Source: CAZTQN01 sp964615765
Lineage (GTDB): Bacteria > Planctomycetota > Phycisphaerae > Phycisphaerales > UBA1924
Assembly (NCBI GenBank): GCA_964615765.1
Contig: CAZTQN010000001.1
Location: 190,884-254,883, forward strand
Direction of reading: 5' to 3'
DNA: 64,000 nt
Shown: positions 31,097 to 39,337 of the stretch, piece after piece
How positions within the stretch are numbered: position 1 is the stretch's first letter
How the letters are laid out: each line of letters opens with the position of its first letter
Notes under the pieces: model-generated
The model's input: only the letters and a program-made list of their open reading frames with translations
Databases searched by the model: none
What the model was told of the DNA's origin: nothing
Position numbers and translations under genes: made by a program

Positions 31097-33223
31097 ATGC
31101 TGTCGCGATTGTCACGTGTTGCACTTGCCGGAATCGTGCTGGCGGCCTGCGGGTCTGCCGCATTTGCCCAACCCACCAACGTCCGCGCCTGGTACGCCCA
31201 GGGGCAGGTCTTCGTCGTCTGGGAGCGTCCGGCCCCGCCGGCGAACTCGACCGACACGGTCGAGATCTACGCCTCGCCCGCGGCCCAGGTGAACGTCGCC
31301 AACATGGACCGGGTCGGGCGGCTGTTCTTCCCCGAGTACACCGGGGCCCGGCTGCAGCAACTCAACCCGGCGGCCCGCTTGCAGGTGCCGACGCCCGCGG
31401 GCGGGACGTACCGGCTGGCCGCGAACGAGGGCGTGTTCGCCTACACGCCGCGGGCCGCGGGCAACCTGTTCTTCGCGGTGGTGGACACCGGCGGGGCGGT
31501 TGTTGCGGCGGCCAACAGCGCGTCGGCCGCGTTCAACTACGACCCCGTCAACGACCCGGTGCGTCCGCACCCGCAGTTCAACGGGTTCACGCCCGGCGGT
31601 CAGCCGTACACCGCCATGGTCGTCTTCGCCGAGGGGCGTGACGAATACGACAACGCGCGGCCGGACATTCCCGTCCTCGGCGACGCCGACAAGAACGGCG
31701 TGCCGCACGTGTTCACGATCACCGAGCCCGTCGGCGGCGTTGGCGCGGGGCTGATCCCGTGCGTGCTGGCGCATCACGGCGGCGGGGGCGAGTACGAACT
31801 GTTCCGCCCCGGCATCCCGGCCCGCAGCAACGTCTCGCTCGGGCTGACGACGGGCATCGTGGTCACGCCGGATGACAGCTATTACGCGATCGTCGGCAAT
31901 GCGCTCAACCGTTCGAACACCTCGTGGTTCGGGTACACGCCGCAGGCCGACCCGTTCTTTGTCGGGATGCGCACGAACCCGCCGGCGGGCTCGATCGTGG
32001 TGAACTTCACGAGCCGGCGGGTGCACTGGATCATCGACTGGCTGCTGCGTCCGACCTCGCCGTACACGATCGATCCGTCGCGGATCGCGATGATCGGGCA
32101 CTCCGGCGGCGGGCGCGGGACGTCGCACCTGGTGCGGCAGCGCCCGGAACGGTTCGCCGCGGCGGCGATCTACACGCCCGCGAGCGATCTGACGATCCCT
32201 CCGGCGGCCGCGGGCGGGGGCATGGAGGAAAACTTCCTGCGCGGCGACTGGGTGACGCCGCTCGACACCAACCTGCTGAAGACCGACGGCACGCCCTTCG
32301 ACACGGTGGAGGTCTTCACGATGACCACGCGGTTGTCTTCGACGGAGCGCGACTTCCCGCTGATGCGGTTGTACTACGGCAAGCGCGATCAAGACGGCCC
32401 CGCGTCGTGGAGCATCGCCCAGCGCGCGGTGGTCGACGCGCTCAACGACGCCAAGGCTGGCTTCCTCATCCACTGGGACGAGCGCGAGCACGGCGTCGAG
32501 AAGTGGGACAACGAGACCAACGACCTGACCGACGGCAACCCGGGCCCGTGGCCGGACGTGGGCCAGTGGATCGCGCCGATCAAGACGCGTCGCCCGGCCG
32601 CCGAGTCGCTGATCACCGCGCACAGCAGCACGCAGACCTACCCCGGCTTCTTCAACGCCGACGCCGACGCGATCGCCGCCGGTCGCCAGCCCGACCCGGG
32701 CCCGGGCGATCCGAACCTGGGCGACCCGTTCGGCACGTGGGGCGGATACTTCGACTGGGACACCGCGACGCTGATCGACGAACCCAACCGCTGGGCCGCG
32801 ACGATGTTCGCGACCGGACTCTCGGCGACGGCGATCGACAACAGCCCGTTCGCGACGTTCATCACCGACCTGTCGCCGCGGCGGACGCGGAACTTCCTGC
32901 CGCCGGTCGGCAAGCTCGTGCAGTGGATCAGCCGCAACGCGGTGACAAACGTCGAGATCCAGCGGGGCACCAGCGCCACCGGGGCCGAGAGCGTCGTGAC
33001 CGTCACCGGCCTGACCATCCCGCGCGACCCGTCCCGGATCCGCCTGACCATCGGCGTCTGTCTCGCCGACTACAACAACTCCGGCACCATCACGGTCCAG
33101 GACATCTTCGATTTCCTCAACGGCTACTTCAGCGGCAGCCCGGACGCCAACATCAACGGGGTCGGCGGGCTGACCGTCCAGGACATCTTCGACTTCCTGG
33201 CGCGGTATTTTGCCGGCTGCTGA
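31097..33223 (+). CDS. Secreted alpha/beta hydrolase with dockerin-like C-terminus
   Basis: A 708-residue protein (ATG 31097, with AAGAGAGG upstream). The signal peptide contains LAACG, which could be a lipobox, or cleavage occurs after AFA. Residues ~25-130 look like a fibronectin-III-type domain. A hydrolase core follows with IGHSGGGRGTSH (Ser336 as nucleophile in GxSxG) and likely catalytic His465 in DEREHGVE. Relatives include prolyl-oligopeptidase-like and acyl esterases; the substrate is unknown. The end has two dockerin-like repeats (DYNNSGTITVQDIFDFL and the second with LTVQDIFDFL), finishing Ala-Gly-Cys. A terminator follows. Confidence 0.82.
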   Translation: MLSRLSRVALAGIVLAACGSAAFAQPTNVRAWYAQGQVFVVWERPAPPANSTDTVEIYASPAAQVNVANMDRVGRLFFPEYTGARLQQLNPAARLQVPTPAGGTYRLAANEGVFAYTPRAAGNLFFAVVDTGGAVVAAANSASAAFNYDPVNDPVRPHPQFNGFTPGGQPYTAMVVFAEGRDEYDNARPDIPVLGDADKNGVPHVFTITEPVGGVGAGLIPCVLAHHGGGGEYELFRPGIPARSNVSLGLTTGIVVTPDDSYYAIVGNALNRSNTSWFGYTPQADPFFVGMRTNPPAGSIVVNFTSRRVHWIIDWLLRPTSPYTIDPSRIAMIGHSGGGRGTSHLVRQRPERFAAAAIYTPASDLTIPPAAAGGGMEENFLRGDWVTPLDTNLLKTDGTPFDTVEVFTMTTRLSSTERDFPLMRLYYGKRDQDGPASWSIAQRAVVDALNDAKAGFLIHWDEREHGVEKWDNETNDLTDGNPGPWPDVGQWIAPIKTRRPAAESLITAHSSTQTYPGFFNADADAIAAGRQPDPGPGDPNLGDPFGTWGGYFDWDTATLIDEPNRWAATMFATGLSATAIDNSPFATFITDLSPRRTRNFLPPVGKLVQWISRNAVTNVEIQRGTSATGAESVVTVTGLTIPRDPSRIRLTIGVCLADYNNSGTITVQDIFDFLNGYFSGSPDANINGVGGLTVQDIFDFLARYFAGC

Positions 33224-33262
33224 ACCGGATCCGAGAACTTTCGTATCATGGTGTATTCTGCG

Positions 33263-33289
33263 AGCGTCAGGGTTCCCTGACGCTTTTTC
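33263..33289 (+). terminator. Rho-independent terminator
   Basis: GCGTCAGGG pairs with CCCTGACGC across a very short loop, followed by five Ts. It ends the secreted hydrolase gene before the next dockerin-type gene. Confidence 0.88.
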
Positions 33290-33325
33290 ATAGGTCTCAT
33301 CTGGGACCGCGTTGGGAGAACTGGT

Positions 33326-35998
33326 ATGAGAAGGACATGCTGGGGGAGCGGTGTGCGCTCGCTGTGCGAGCGGGTGGTCGTGTTTGTCATGATGGTGATC
33401 GCGGCGGCGGTCGGGACGCCCGCGCGGGCCCAGCCGACGGTGTCGAACTGCGTCGGCTGGGAGGCGCTGGTGCCGCCGTCGGAGGCCGACGGCGCGTTCA
33501 CGAGCGCGGCGGTGTGGGATCCGGACGGGCCGGGGCCGCGGGGGGAGGAACTGGTCGTCGCGGGGGGGTTTCGAAGCATCGGTCTCGTCGCAAGCCGGGG
33601 CTTGGCGGTGTGGGACGGCAAACGGTGGAACGCATGGGAGGGGCCGTCCCGGCCACGTGGGAACGGCACGGACATCACGGTCGTCGCGGCCCGCGCCGGT
33701 GAACTCTTCGGGGCGAGCTCGGCCGGGATCGCTGTCTGGCGGGACGGCGAGTGGCGGACCATTTCACCGCCGCTGAGCGGCATCTTCACCGGCGCGGTCG
33801 TCGATGCACTCGTGCCCGACGAAGACGACTCCTGGCTCATCGCCGGCCGGGGCTTTGGTCTTCCCGACGGGGGAAGTTACGGCATCTTGCGTCTGCACAA
33901 CGGACAGTGGCAGGGGTTCGGGCTGGGCATCGGTTACTTCGGACGGATCAAGCATGTCGCTCGCCATCGCGGGGATGTCGTAATCGCTGGCCCATTTGAT
34001 ACGGTGAACGCCGTGTTCGGCCGTGCCGGCGACCGCGCCCCGGGCTTGGCTCGGTGGGATGGAGCGGCCTGGGTCCCGATCGCGGCCAGCCAGCTCCCGG
34101 GCGATCGGCAACTCAACGTCACGGGGCTGCTGGTGCACGAGGGCGAACTGCTCGCGGCCCTCGCGTACGACCCGACCTCCGCAATCGAGGGCTTCCGAGG
34201 CGTGATGCGTATCGACGGGCTCACGCTCCGGCCATTCGACGTCCTCGGATCGACCGTGTCCGACGCCTATGGGATGATCGCCGTCAATGGCGAGCTGTGG
34301 GTCCACGCACGTCTCATCTTCCCCGGCAGTGCGTTTCGCGGCGATATCGCTCTCGCGCGGCTGGGGTCGCGCGCTTGGAATATCGCGACCAACTCTGGGC
34401 CCCAGGGCTCCTTCTTCAACGTCCAGGCCCCACCACAACTGTTCGGCGGAAACGTGGGCGGGCGCCTCATGTTCACGTCCACACACGCCGGCACGCGCGA
34501 GATGTACAAAAAGGTGCTCACGCTCGGCACTCTTGCGGCTCCCGTCACGCTGGACGGCAGCGTGCGGGCGATTGTGCCGTGGCGTGGCGGCGTGCTGGTG
34601 TGGGGCTCGCTCGCCGGCTCGAGTTGGCCGCGTGTGCTTTGGTCGCCCACGGGCGACCCGGACACCTGGCGGATCATCGAGATCGGCGGACCGGGTTTTC
34701 TGCGTCATCTGACCGTGTGGGATGAAGATCTGCTCGTCAATCGCAACGTGGGCGCTTCGCCGATCGTCGAGCGATTCGATGGCGTCAGATTCACGCCGCT
34801 GGGCCCGGTCGGTAGCGCGGGCGCGCTCGAGGGCGTCCTGGAGCGACTGTTCATTCACAACAACGCCCCGATCGCCGTCGGATCGCTCCGCATCGTCGGC
34901 ATTGGTCCGGTCACGATGGCCCGTTTCGAGAACGGTGTGTGGATGCCTTTCGGCGGCGTGCCGGGATCGGTGACCGGTGCTCAGTTTGCGGTCCGCTCGC
35001 GAAGCGATGTTCCCTTCTGGACCAACTTCAAATCCTGGAACGGCCTGCTTCTCGCCGGCGGGCCGCGGGGCGACATCAACGGGCAGGACGCGGGCGTGCT
35101 CGCGGCGTTCGACGGCGTTTCATGGCGACGCATGGACCTCGGCTTCCCCGGCCCGCTGCGCGTGTTCGCCGAGGGTGACGATCGTCTGGTCGCGCTCGCG
35201 GACACCACGCCCGGACCTGAGACGGTCGCGGTCTGGAACGGCGACCGGTGGACGCCGCTCCCACGAATCTTGAGCACGGAGAACGCCGGTCGCGGCCAGA
35301 TCGCCGTGCTCAACGGCGTGATCCATGCCTGCGACGGGTACACGTCCCCGATATTCCGCTGGGTCGGAGATGCGTGGCGGCGTGTGTCCTCAAACTTCTA
35401 CGCGGACGGCGCGGCGGGCGTATTGGCGGTGGTCAACGGCACGTTGTACATGGGCGTGCCGCAGCCGTCCTGGGGTTCGGGTGAGTTCCCACGCTCGTTC
35501 CTCAACCGGCTCACGAATCGCCCGCGGACGCCGCGATGGAGCTCCGGTCCGCCCTTCTCATTCCTGCCCGAGCAGCGCGCCTTTGAGGGGGCCACGCTCA
35601 CACTCCCAGGGCCTACGGACCTCACCGACCTGACCGAGCGCTCTCTCTGGCGCAACGGCCAACGCCTGCAAAGCGGTCCCCAACCCAGCGGGAGCGAAGT
35701 GCGATTCGGCAGTGCTCTGTACAACGTCCAGCGGGCCGACGCCGGCGTTTACTTTGCACGCGCGGACAACGGATGCGGCGCCGTCGGCGAGTCCCCGCGG
35801 GTCACGCTCACCGTCTTCTGTCGCGGCGACGCCAACACCGACGGCGCCGTCTCGACGGCGGACATCTTCTACTGGATCGACCTCTGGTTCCGCGGCGGGG
35901 AATGGGGCAACCCGACCGTCGTCCGCCCGGGCGCCAACATCCAGGACTTCCTCACGTTCCTGACGAGTTGGTTCGGCGAGTGCCCGCCCACGCCGTGA
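33326..35998 (+). CDS. Large secreted beta-propeller protein with dockerin-like C-terminus
   Basis: An 890-residue protein starting with ATG after TGGGAG. The signal peptide is residues ~1-35 (VVVFVMMVIAAAVGTPARA). The body repeats segments of the type LAVWDGKRW, IAVWRDGEW, LARWDGAAW, VAVWNGDRW, each after a Gly-rich strand, suggesting a propeller of Kelch/WD-like blades. An Ig-like segment follows near residues 750-820 (SLWRNGQRLQSG, DAGVYFARADNGCG). The tail is a variant of the dockerin-like module (GDANTDGAVSTADIFYWIDLWF, then IQDFLTFLTSWFGEC), in which the second loop has lost its usual acidic residues and three residues follow the usual Cys end. The function is unknown. Confidence 0.78.
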   Translation: MRRTCWGSGVRSLCERVVVFVMMVIAAAVGTPARAQPTVSNCVGWEALVPPSEADGAFTSAAVWDPDGPGPRGEELVVAGGFRSIGLVASRGLAVWDGKRWNAWEGPSRPRGNGTDITVVAARAGELFGASSAGIAVWRDGEWRTISPPLSGIFTGAVVDALVPDEDDSWLIAGRGFGLPDGGSYGILRLHNGQWQGFGLGIGYFGRIKHVARHRGDVVIAGPFDTVNAVFGRAGDRAPGLARWDGAAWVPIAASQLPGDRQLNVTGLLVHEGELLAALAYDPTSAIEGFRGVMRIDGLTLRPFDVLGSTVSDAYGMIAVNGELWVHARLIFPGSAFRGDIALARLGSRAWNIATNSGPQGSFFNVQAPPQLFGGNVGGRLMFTSTHAGTREMYKKVLTLGTLAAPVTLDGSVRAIVPWRGGVLVWGSLAGSSWPRVLWSPTGDPDTWRIIEIGGPGFLRHLTVWDEDLLVNRNVGASPIVERFDGVRFTPLGPVGSAGALEGVLERLFIHNNAPIAVGSLRIVGIGPVTMARFENGVWMPFGGVPGSVTGAQFAVRSRSDVPFWTNFKSWNGLLLAGGPRGDINGQDAGVLAAFDGVSWRRMDLGFPGPLRVFAEGDDRLVALADTTPGPETVAVWNGDRWTPLPRILSTENAGRGQIAVLNGVIHACDGYTSPIFRWVGDAWRRVSSNFYADGAAGVLAVVNGTLYMGVPQPSWGSGEFPRSFLNRLTNRPRTPRWSSGPPFSFLPEQRAFEGATLTLPGPTDLTDLTERSLWRNGQRLQSGPQPSGSEVRFGSALYNVQRADAGVYFARADNGCGAVGESPRVTLTVFCRGDANTDGAVSTADIFYWIDLWFRGGEWGNPTVVRPGANIQDFLTFLTSWFGECPPTP

Positions 35999-36058
35999 CG
36001 GCTTGACCACGGCATGACGGCGAAGCCGCTTCGCGACCGACTCATCAGGCACAAACTA

Positions 36059-36094
36059 AAGAGGGCGCGGCACGCCGCGCCCTCTGCTCTTTTC
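36059..36094. terminator. Strong hairpin between convergent genes, likely bidirectional terminator
   Basis: GAGGGCGCGG (36061-36070) pairs with CCGCGCCCTC (36075-36084) around CACG. TGCTCTTTTCT follows on the plus strand, and TTTAGTTT on the minus. It lies between the propeller protein and frr, whose 3' ends face each other. Two CTCGGCC heptamers (36100-36113) follow. Confidence 0.85.
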
Positions 36095-36130
36095 TAAACC
36101 TCGGCCCTCGGCCCTCCACCCACCCCCCGA

Positions 36131-36697
36131 TCAGATCGTCTCAATCTCCTTGCTCTTCTTGGCGACCGCTTCGTCGGTCTCGGCCTCGTACTTCTTCAGG
36201 AGGTCCTGGATCTCTTTCTTGAGGATCTCGATCTCGTCCTCCGAGACGTGCTGCTTGGCGTCGGCCTTGAGCTGGTCGGCGTGCTTGTTGCCGTCGCGGC
36301 GCGCGTTGCGCAGTTTGACCTTGGTCTCCTCGCCCATCTCCTTGCACTTGCCGACCATCTGCTTGCGCCGGTCGCCGGTGAGCGCGGGGATGTTGATCAG
36401 GATCGCCTTGCCCTGCGGCTGGGGGTTGAGCCCCAGCCCCGAGGTCTCGATCGCCCTCTTGATGTCGCTCAACGAAGTGGCGTCGAACGGCTTGATCAGG
36501 ATCTGTGAGGGTTCGGGCGTGGAAATGGCGGCGATGTTCTTCAGGTCCTGCTGCTGGCCGTAGTACTCGACCTTGATGAACTCGACCAGGGCCGTCGAGG
36601 CCCGCCCGGTGCGCATGCCGCGGAGCTCCTTTTTCAGGTACTCGGTGGCCTTGGTCATCGCGTCTTGCGTTTCGGTGAGGATGGAGTCGGGAGTCAT
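36131..36697 (-). CDS. frr: Ribosome recycling factor
   Basis: A 188-residue protein of the expected length (~185). It has the RRF features KKELRGMRTGRAST, VEYYGQQQDLKNIAAISTPE, ILIKPFD, GLNPQPQGKAILINIPALTG and the C-terminal helix RRDGNKHADQLK...DEIEILKKEIQDLLKKYE. It splits post-termination ribosomes together with EF-G. The start at 36697 is fixed by the family; the sequence before it on the minus strand is a C-rich run (ACTCCCCCCCCT), so there is no Shine-Dalgarno. pyrH, the usual partner immediately upstream, is ~5 kb away here. Confidence 0.96.
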   Translation of the reverse strand: MTPDSILTETQDAMTKATEYLKKELRGMRTGRASTALVEFIKVEYYGQQQDLKNIAAISTPEPSQILIKPFDATSLSDIKRAIETSGLGLNPQPQGKAILINIPALTGDRRKQMVGKCKEMGEETKVKLRNARRDGNKHADQLKADAKQHVSEDEIEILKKEIQDLLKKYEAETDEAVAKKSKEIETI

Positions 36698-37060
36698 AGG
36701 GGGGGAGTGTATCGCGGTGGCGGGGATGTTTCGGAGCGGTCGGCCCGCCCGCGGCGGCCCCGGGGGAAGGCCCGGGGGGAAGGCCGAGGGGCGAGGGGGG
36801 GGGGGGCGGGTTGGGGTGGGTGCGTCGGAAATAGACCTTGAGGGGCAGCGGGTGTGCGTGATCGAGTCGGTCCCTCGCACTCGCCTCCAATCGAGGCCAT
36901 CCCAAGCAACGCGAGCCCGGACTTGCGTCAACCCCAATCGAAGTGCGCTCATGTAAATATTTCGGGAATTGTCTGTCCGATCCGGTGCCGTCCGCCCTAT
37001 TTGGAGTGGAGAGCGCGTACGTTCATCGGTCGCACATTCTGCATACGAAGGGTTGCCATC
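36698..37060. other. Divergent spacer between frr and the LamG protein
   Basis: It holds a G12 tract (36795-36806), a near-tandem CCCGGGGGAAGG repeat (36757-36782), and an AT-rich patch (36951-36965, ATGTAAATATTT). No gene is supported. The AT-rich patch may be part of the promoter for the plus-strand gene, but no clean -35/-10 pair was found. Confidence 0.5.
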
Positions 37061-39280
37061 ATGTCTTCTGCACACGGCTTGCCGTTCCGAATTGTCTTGG
37101 CGCTCGTTGCCGCGGCGCTGATGATCGGGTCCATCGGCGCACCAACCGCGGCGGGGCAGATCTCGTACACGCCGCTCCCGCCCGACGCGTTCTATTTCGG
37201 TCAGTTTCTCATCGACGTCGACCAGAACGGAACGACAGATCTGACGTTGTCGACCGACCCGGATCTCGCGGTGATCATTCCCGCGAGCGGGGTTGAACTG
37301 GTGACCTATTCGCTGCTGACCGGGGTGACATGGGCTCACCCAGCGGGCACATCGATCGGCGGGGACGTGCAGAGCCTTGCGAATGTTCCCGCGGATGCCG
37401 GTACGCCCGCGTGGGGAGGCACCGGACCGCTGCTGATCCTGCAGCAGTTCTTCTATGCCGGCCAGTCCGGTGCGCGGTTCGTACCGTTCCGGGTATCGAC
37501 GCCGCAGGGCTGGCGGTACGGCTGGCTCGGCGTGAACCTGAACTTCTTCACGCTCGCGATCGGCGCCGCCGTGCAGACAACGCCCGAGCTAGCGATTCTC
37601 GCGGGCGACACCGGCCAGCCGTTCTGCCAGCCCAGTGTGATCGACCAGTTCGGTGGCGGCTCCGCGCTGCGGGGCACGAGCGTGGTGTTCAACTTCTCGA
37701 CCTGGGCGGGCGCTGGGCAGGTCAGCTATCAGTGGTTCCGTGGCGAACAACCGATCGCTGGGGCGACCTCGGAGTCGTATGACATTCCTGCGGTCGCTCT
37801 CGCCGATGAAGGTTCGTACACGTGCGTCGCATCGACGCCCTGCGGGACGACGTCCGGCACGTTCACGCTTGACATCCTCTGCGCTCTGCCGCAGTCATCG
37901 TTCCCGCCGTTTAGTCGGACCCCGGGCGAATCGGTTCGGTTCGAAGCCGGTTGGTTGGGTGACCAGCCGACGAACCTGCGTTGGTTCAAGGGGGAGACGC
38001 CTGTGGAGAACTCGGCGCGCATCAGCGGCGCGACCACGGCGACGCTCGACATCGCCGACATCCGCGTTGAGGACGCGGGCGTGTACGTGCTCCGAGGAGA
38101 CACCGAGTGCGGGCCCGTCACGAACTCGCAGTTCACGCTCAACGTGAACTGTCTCCCGGCGCTGACAATTTCTGGTCGGCGATCGCTTCGTCCGGGAGAC
38201 ACGCTCACGCTGGTCGGCAATCTCCCCGCGAGCAGCACCGGGATGCAGTGGACCCGCGACGGGGTGCCTTTGGCCGATTCCCCGGGGGTTTCGGGCAGCA
38301 CCACACCCACGCTCTTGATCACCGCCGCGACATTCAACGACACCGGCCGCTACGCGCTCTCGGGCACGAACCCCTGCGGCGCGGCCCTCGCCGCCACGGT
38401 CGACGTCCGCGTCGAGCCGAACTGCAACCCCATCCAGGCTCCCGGCAACCAGGCCGCCACCCTTGACGGCGTGAGCGCGTACATCACGGTCGTGCCCGAG
38501 TACATCTTCCGGCCGTTCGAGAGCTTTACGCTCGAGGCATGGGTGAAGCTCCGTCGTCCGCTCGCCGGCTCGCGCCTGCTCGACGCGTACAACGGGTGCG
38601 GCTCGGACAATGTGAGTTTCTCGCTGGTCGACGGGCCCGCGGGCACGCCGTCCACGCGCGTGTCGCGCCCGGATTCGCCGGTCGATTCCCCCGTGTTCGC
38701 CGGCGTTCCGCTCAACGGCCAGTGGCAGCACATCGCCTGGGTGCTGGATCGGCAGAGCTCGAGCAACTTCATCTATCTCAACGGCGACCTGATCGGCGTC
38801 GGCTCCTCGCAGAGCCCCATCCCCAACGGCCGCTCGTTCATCACCATCGGCCGGGCCGACTGCGCCGGGAACGTGCTGGCGGACGTGCTGATCGACGAGA
38901 TGCGGTTCTGGGCCGTGGCCCGCTCGCCGGAACAGATCCGTGCGGCGATGCGGTCCACCATCGACCCGAACACCACCGGCCTCCGCGCGTACTGGCGCTT
39001 CGATGTGATCGAGCCGAACGCCGGCTTCCGCTTCACGCCCAACATCGCCCCGGACCCGGCGTATGACGCGGTGCTGTGGAACACGGCGGACCTGGTCCCC
39101 GTCGTGCCCTGCTGCCCGGCTGATTACAACGGCTCCGCCACCCTCACGGTGCAGGACATCTTCGACTTCATCGCGGACTTTTTCGCGGGTCGCCTCCGGG
39201 CCGACACCAACCGCGACGGCACGATTTCTGTCCAGGACATCTTCGACTTCCTCGCGGCGTACTTTGCGGGCTGCCCGTAG
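37061..39280 (+). CDS. Secreted multi-domain protein: Ig-like repeats, LamG-like domain, dockerin-like C-terminus
   Basis: A 739-residue protein. The ATG at 37061 (AAGGG upstream) starts a signal peptide (LVAAALMIGSIGAPTAAG). Residues ~30-190 are a domain with a DVDQNGTTDLTL start. Then come three Ig-like domains (~190-470), each with QW/RWF...G, a YxC or Y-V-L strand and a Cys pair (for example DEGSYTCVASTPCG, DAGVYVLRGDTECG, DTGRYALSGTNPCG). A LamG/concanavalin-like domain follows (~470-670; FTLEAWVKLRRP, WQHIAWVLD, YLNGDLIGVG, IDEMRFWAVARSPEQI). The tail is the dockerin-like pair VQDIFDFIADFF and VQDIFDFLAAYF ending Gly-Cys-Pro. It is probably an adhesin or surface protein. Confidence 0.85.
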   Translation: MSSAHGLPFRIVLALVAAALMIGSIGAPTAAGQISYTPLPPDAFYFGQFLIDVDQNGTTDLTLSTDPDLAVIIPASGVELVTYSLLTGVTWAHPAGTSIGGDVQSLANVPADAGTPAWGGTGPLLILQQFFYAGQSGARFVPFRVSTPQGWRYGWLGVNLNFFTLAIGAAVQTTPELAILAGDTGQPFCQPSVIDQFGGGSALRGTSVVFNFSTWAGAGQVSYQWFRGEQPIAGATSESYDIPAVALADEGSYTCVASTPCGTTSGTFTLDILCALPQSSFPPFSRTPGESVRFEAGWLGDQPTNLRWFKGETPVENSARISGATTATLDIADIRVEDAGVYVLRGDTECGPVTNSQFTLNVNCLPALTISGRRSLRPGDTLTLVGNLPASSTGMQWTRDGVPLADSPGVSGSTTPTLLITAATFNDTGRYALSGTNPCGAALAATVDVRVEPNCNPIQAPGNQAATLDGVSAYITVVPEYIFRPFESFTLEAWVKLRRPLAGSRLLDAYNGCGSDNVSFSLVDGPAGTPSTRVSRPDSPVDSPVFAGVPLNGQWQHIAWVLDRQSSSNFIYLNGDLIGVGSSQSPIPNGRSFITIGRADCAGNVLADVLIDEMRFWAVARSPEQIRAAMRSTIDPNTTGLRAYWRFDVIEPNAGFRFTPNIAPDPAYDAVLWNTADLVPVVPCCPADYNGSATLTVQDIFDFIADFFAGRLRADTNRDGTISVQDIFDFLAAYFAGCP

Positions 39281-39292
39281 TCCGACCTCCGC

Positions 39293-39325
39293 GCGACGGG
39301 CCGCCGTGCGGCCGCGGCCCGTCGC
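39293..39325. terminator. 12-bp hairpin between convergent genes
   Basis: GCGACGGGCCGC pairs exactly with GCGGCCCGTCGC around a 9-base loop. It lies 13 bases after the stop of the LamG protein and 13 bases before the stop of the facing serine hydrolase gene. A C-run rather than a T-run follows, so terminator function is inferred from strength and position. Confidence 0.6.
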
Positions 39326-39337
39326 CCCCCTCCCGCC

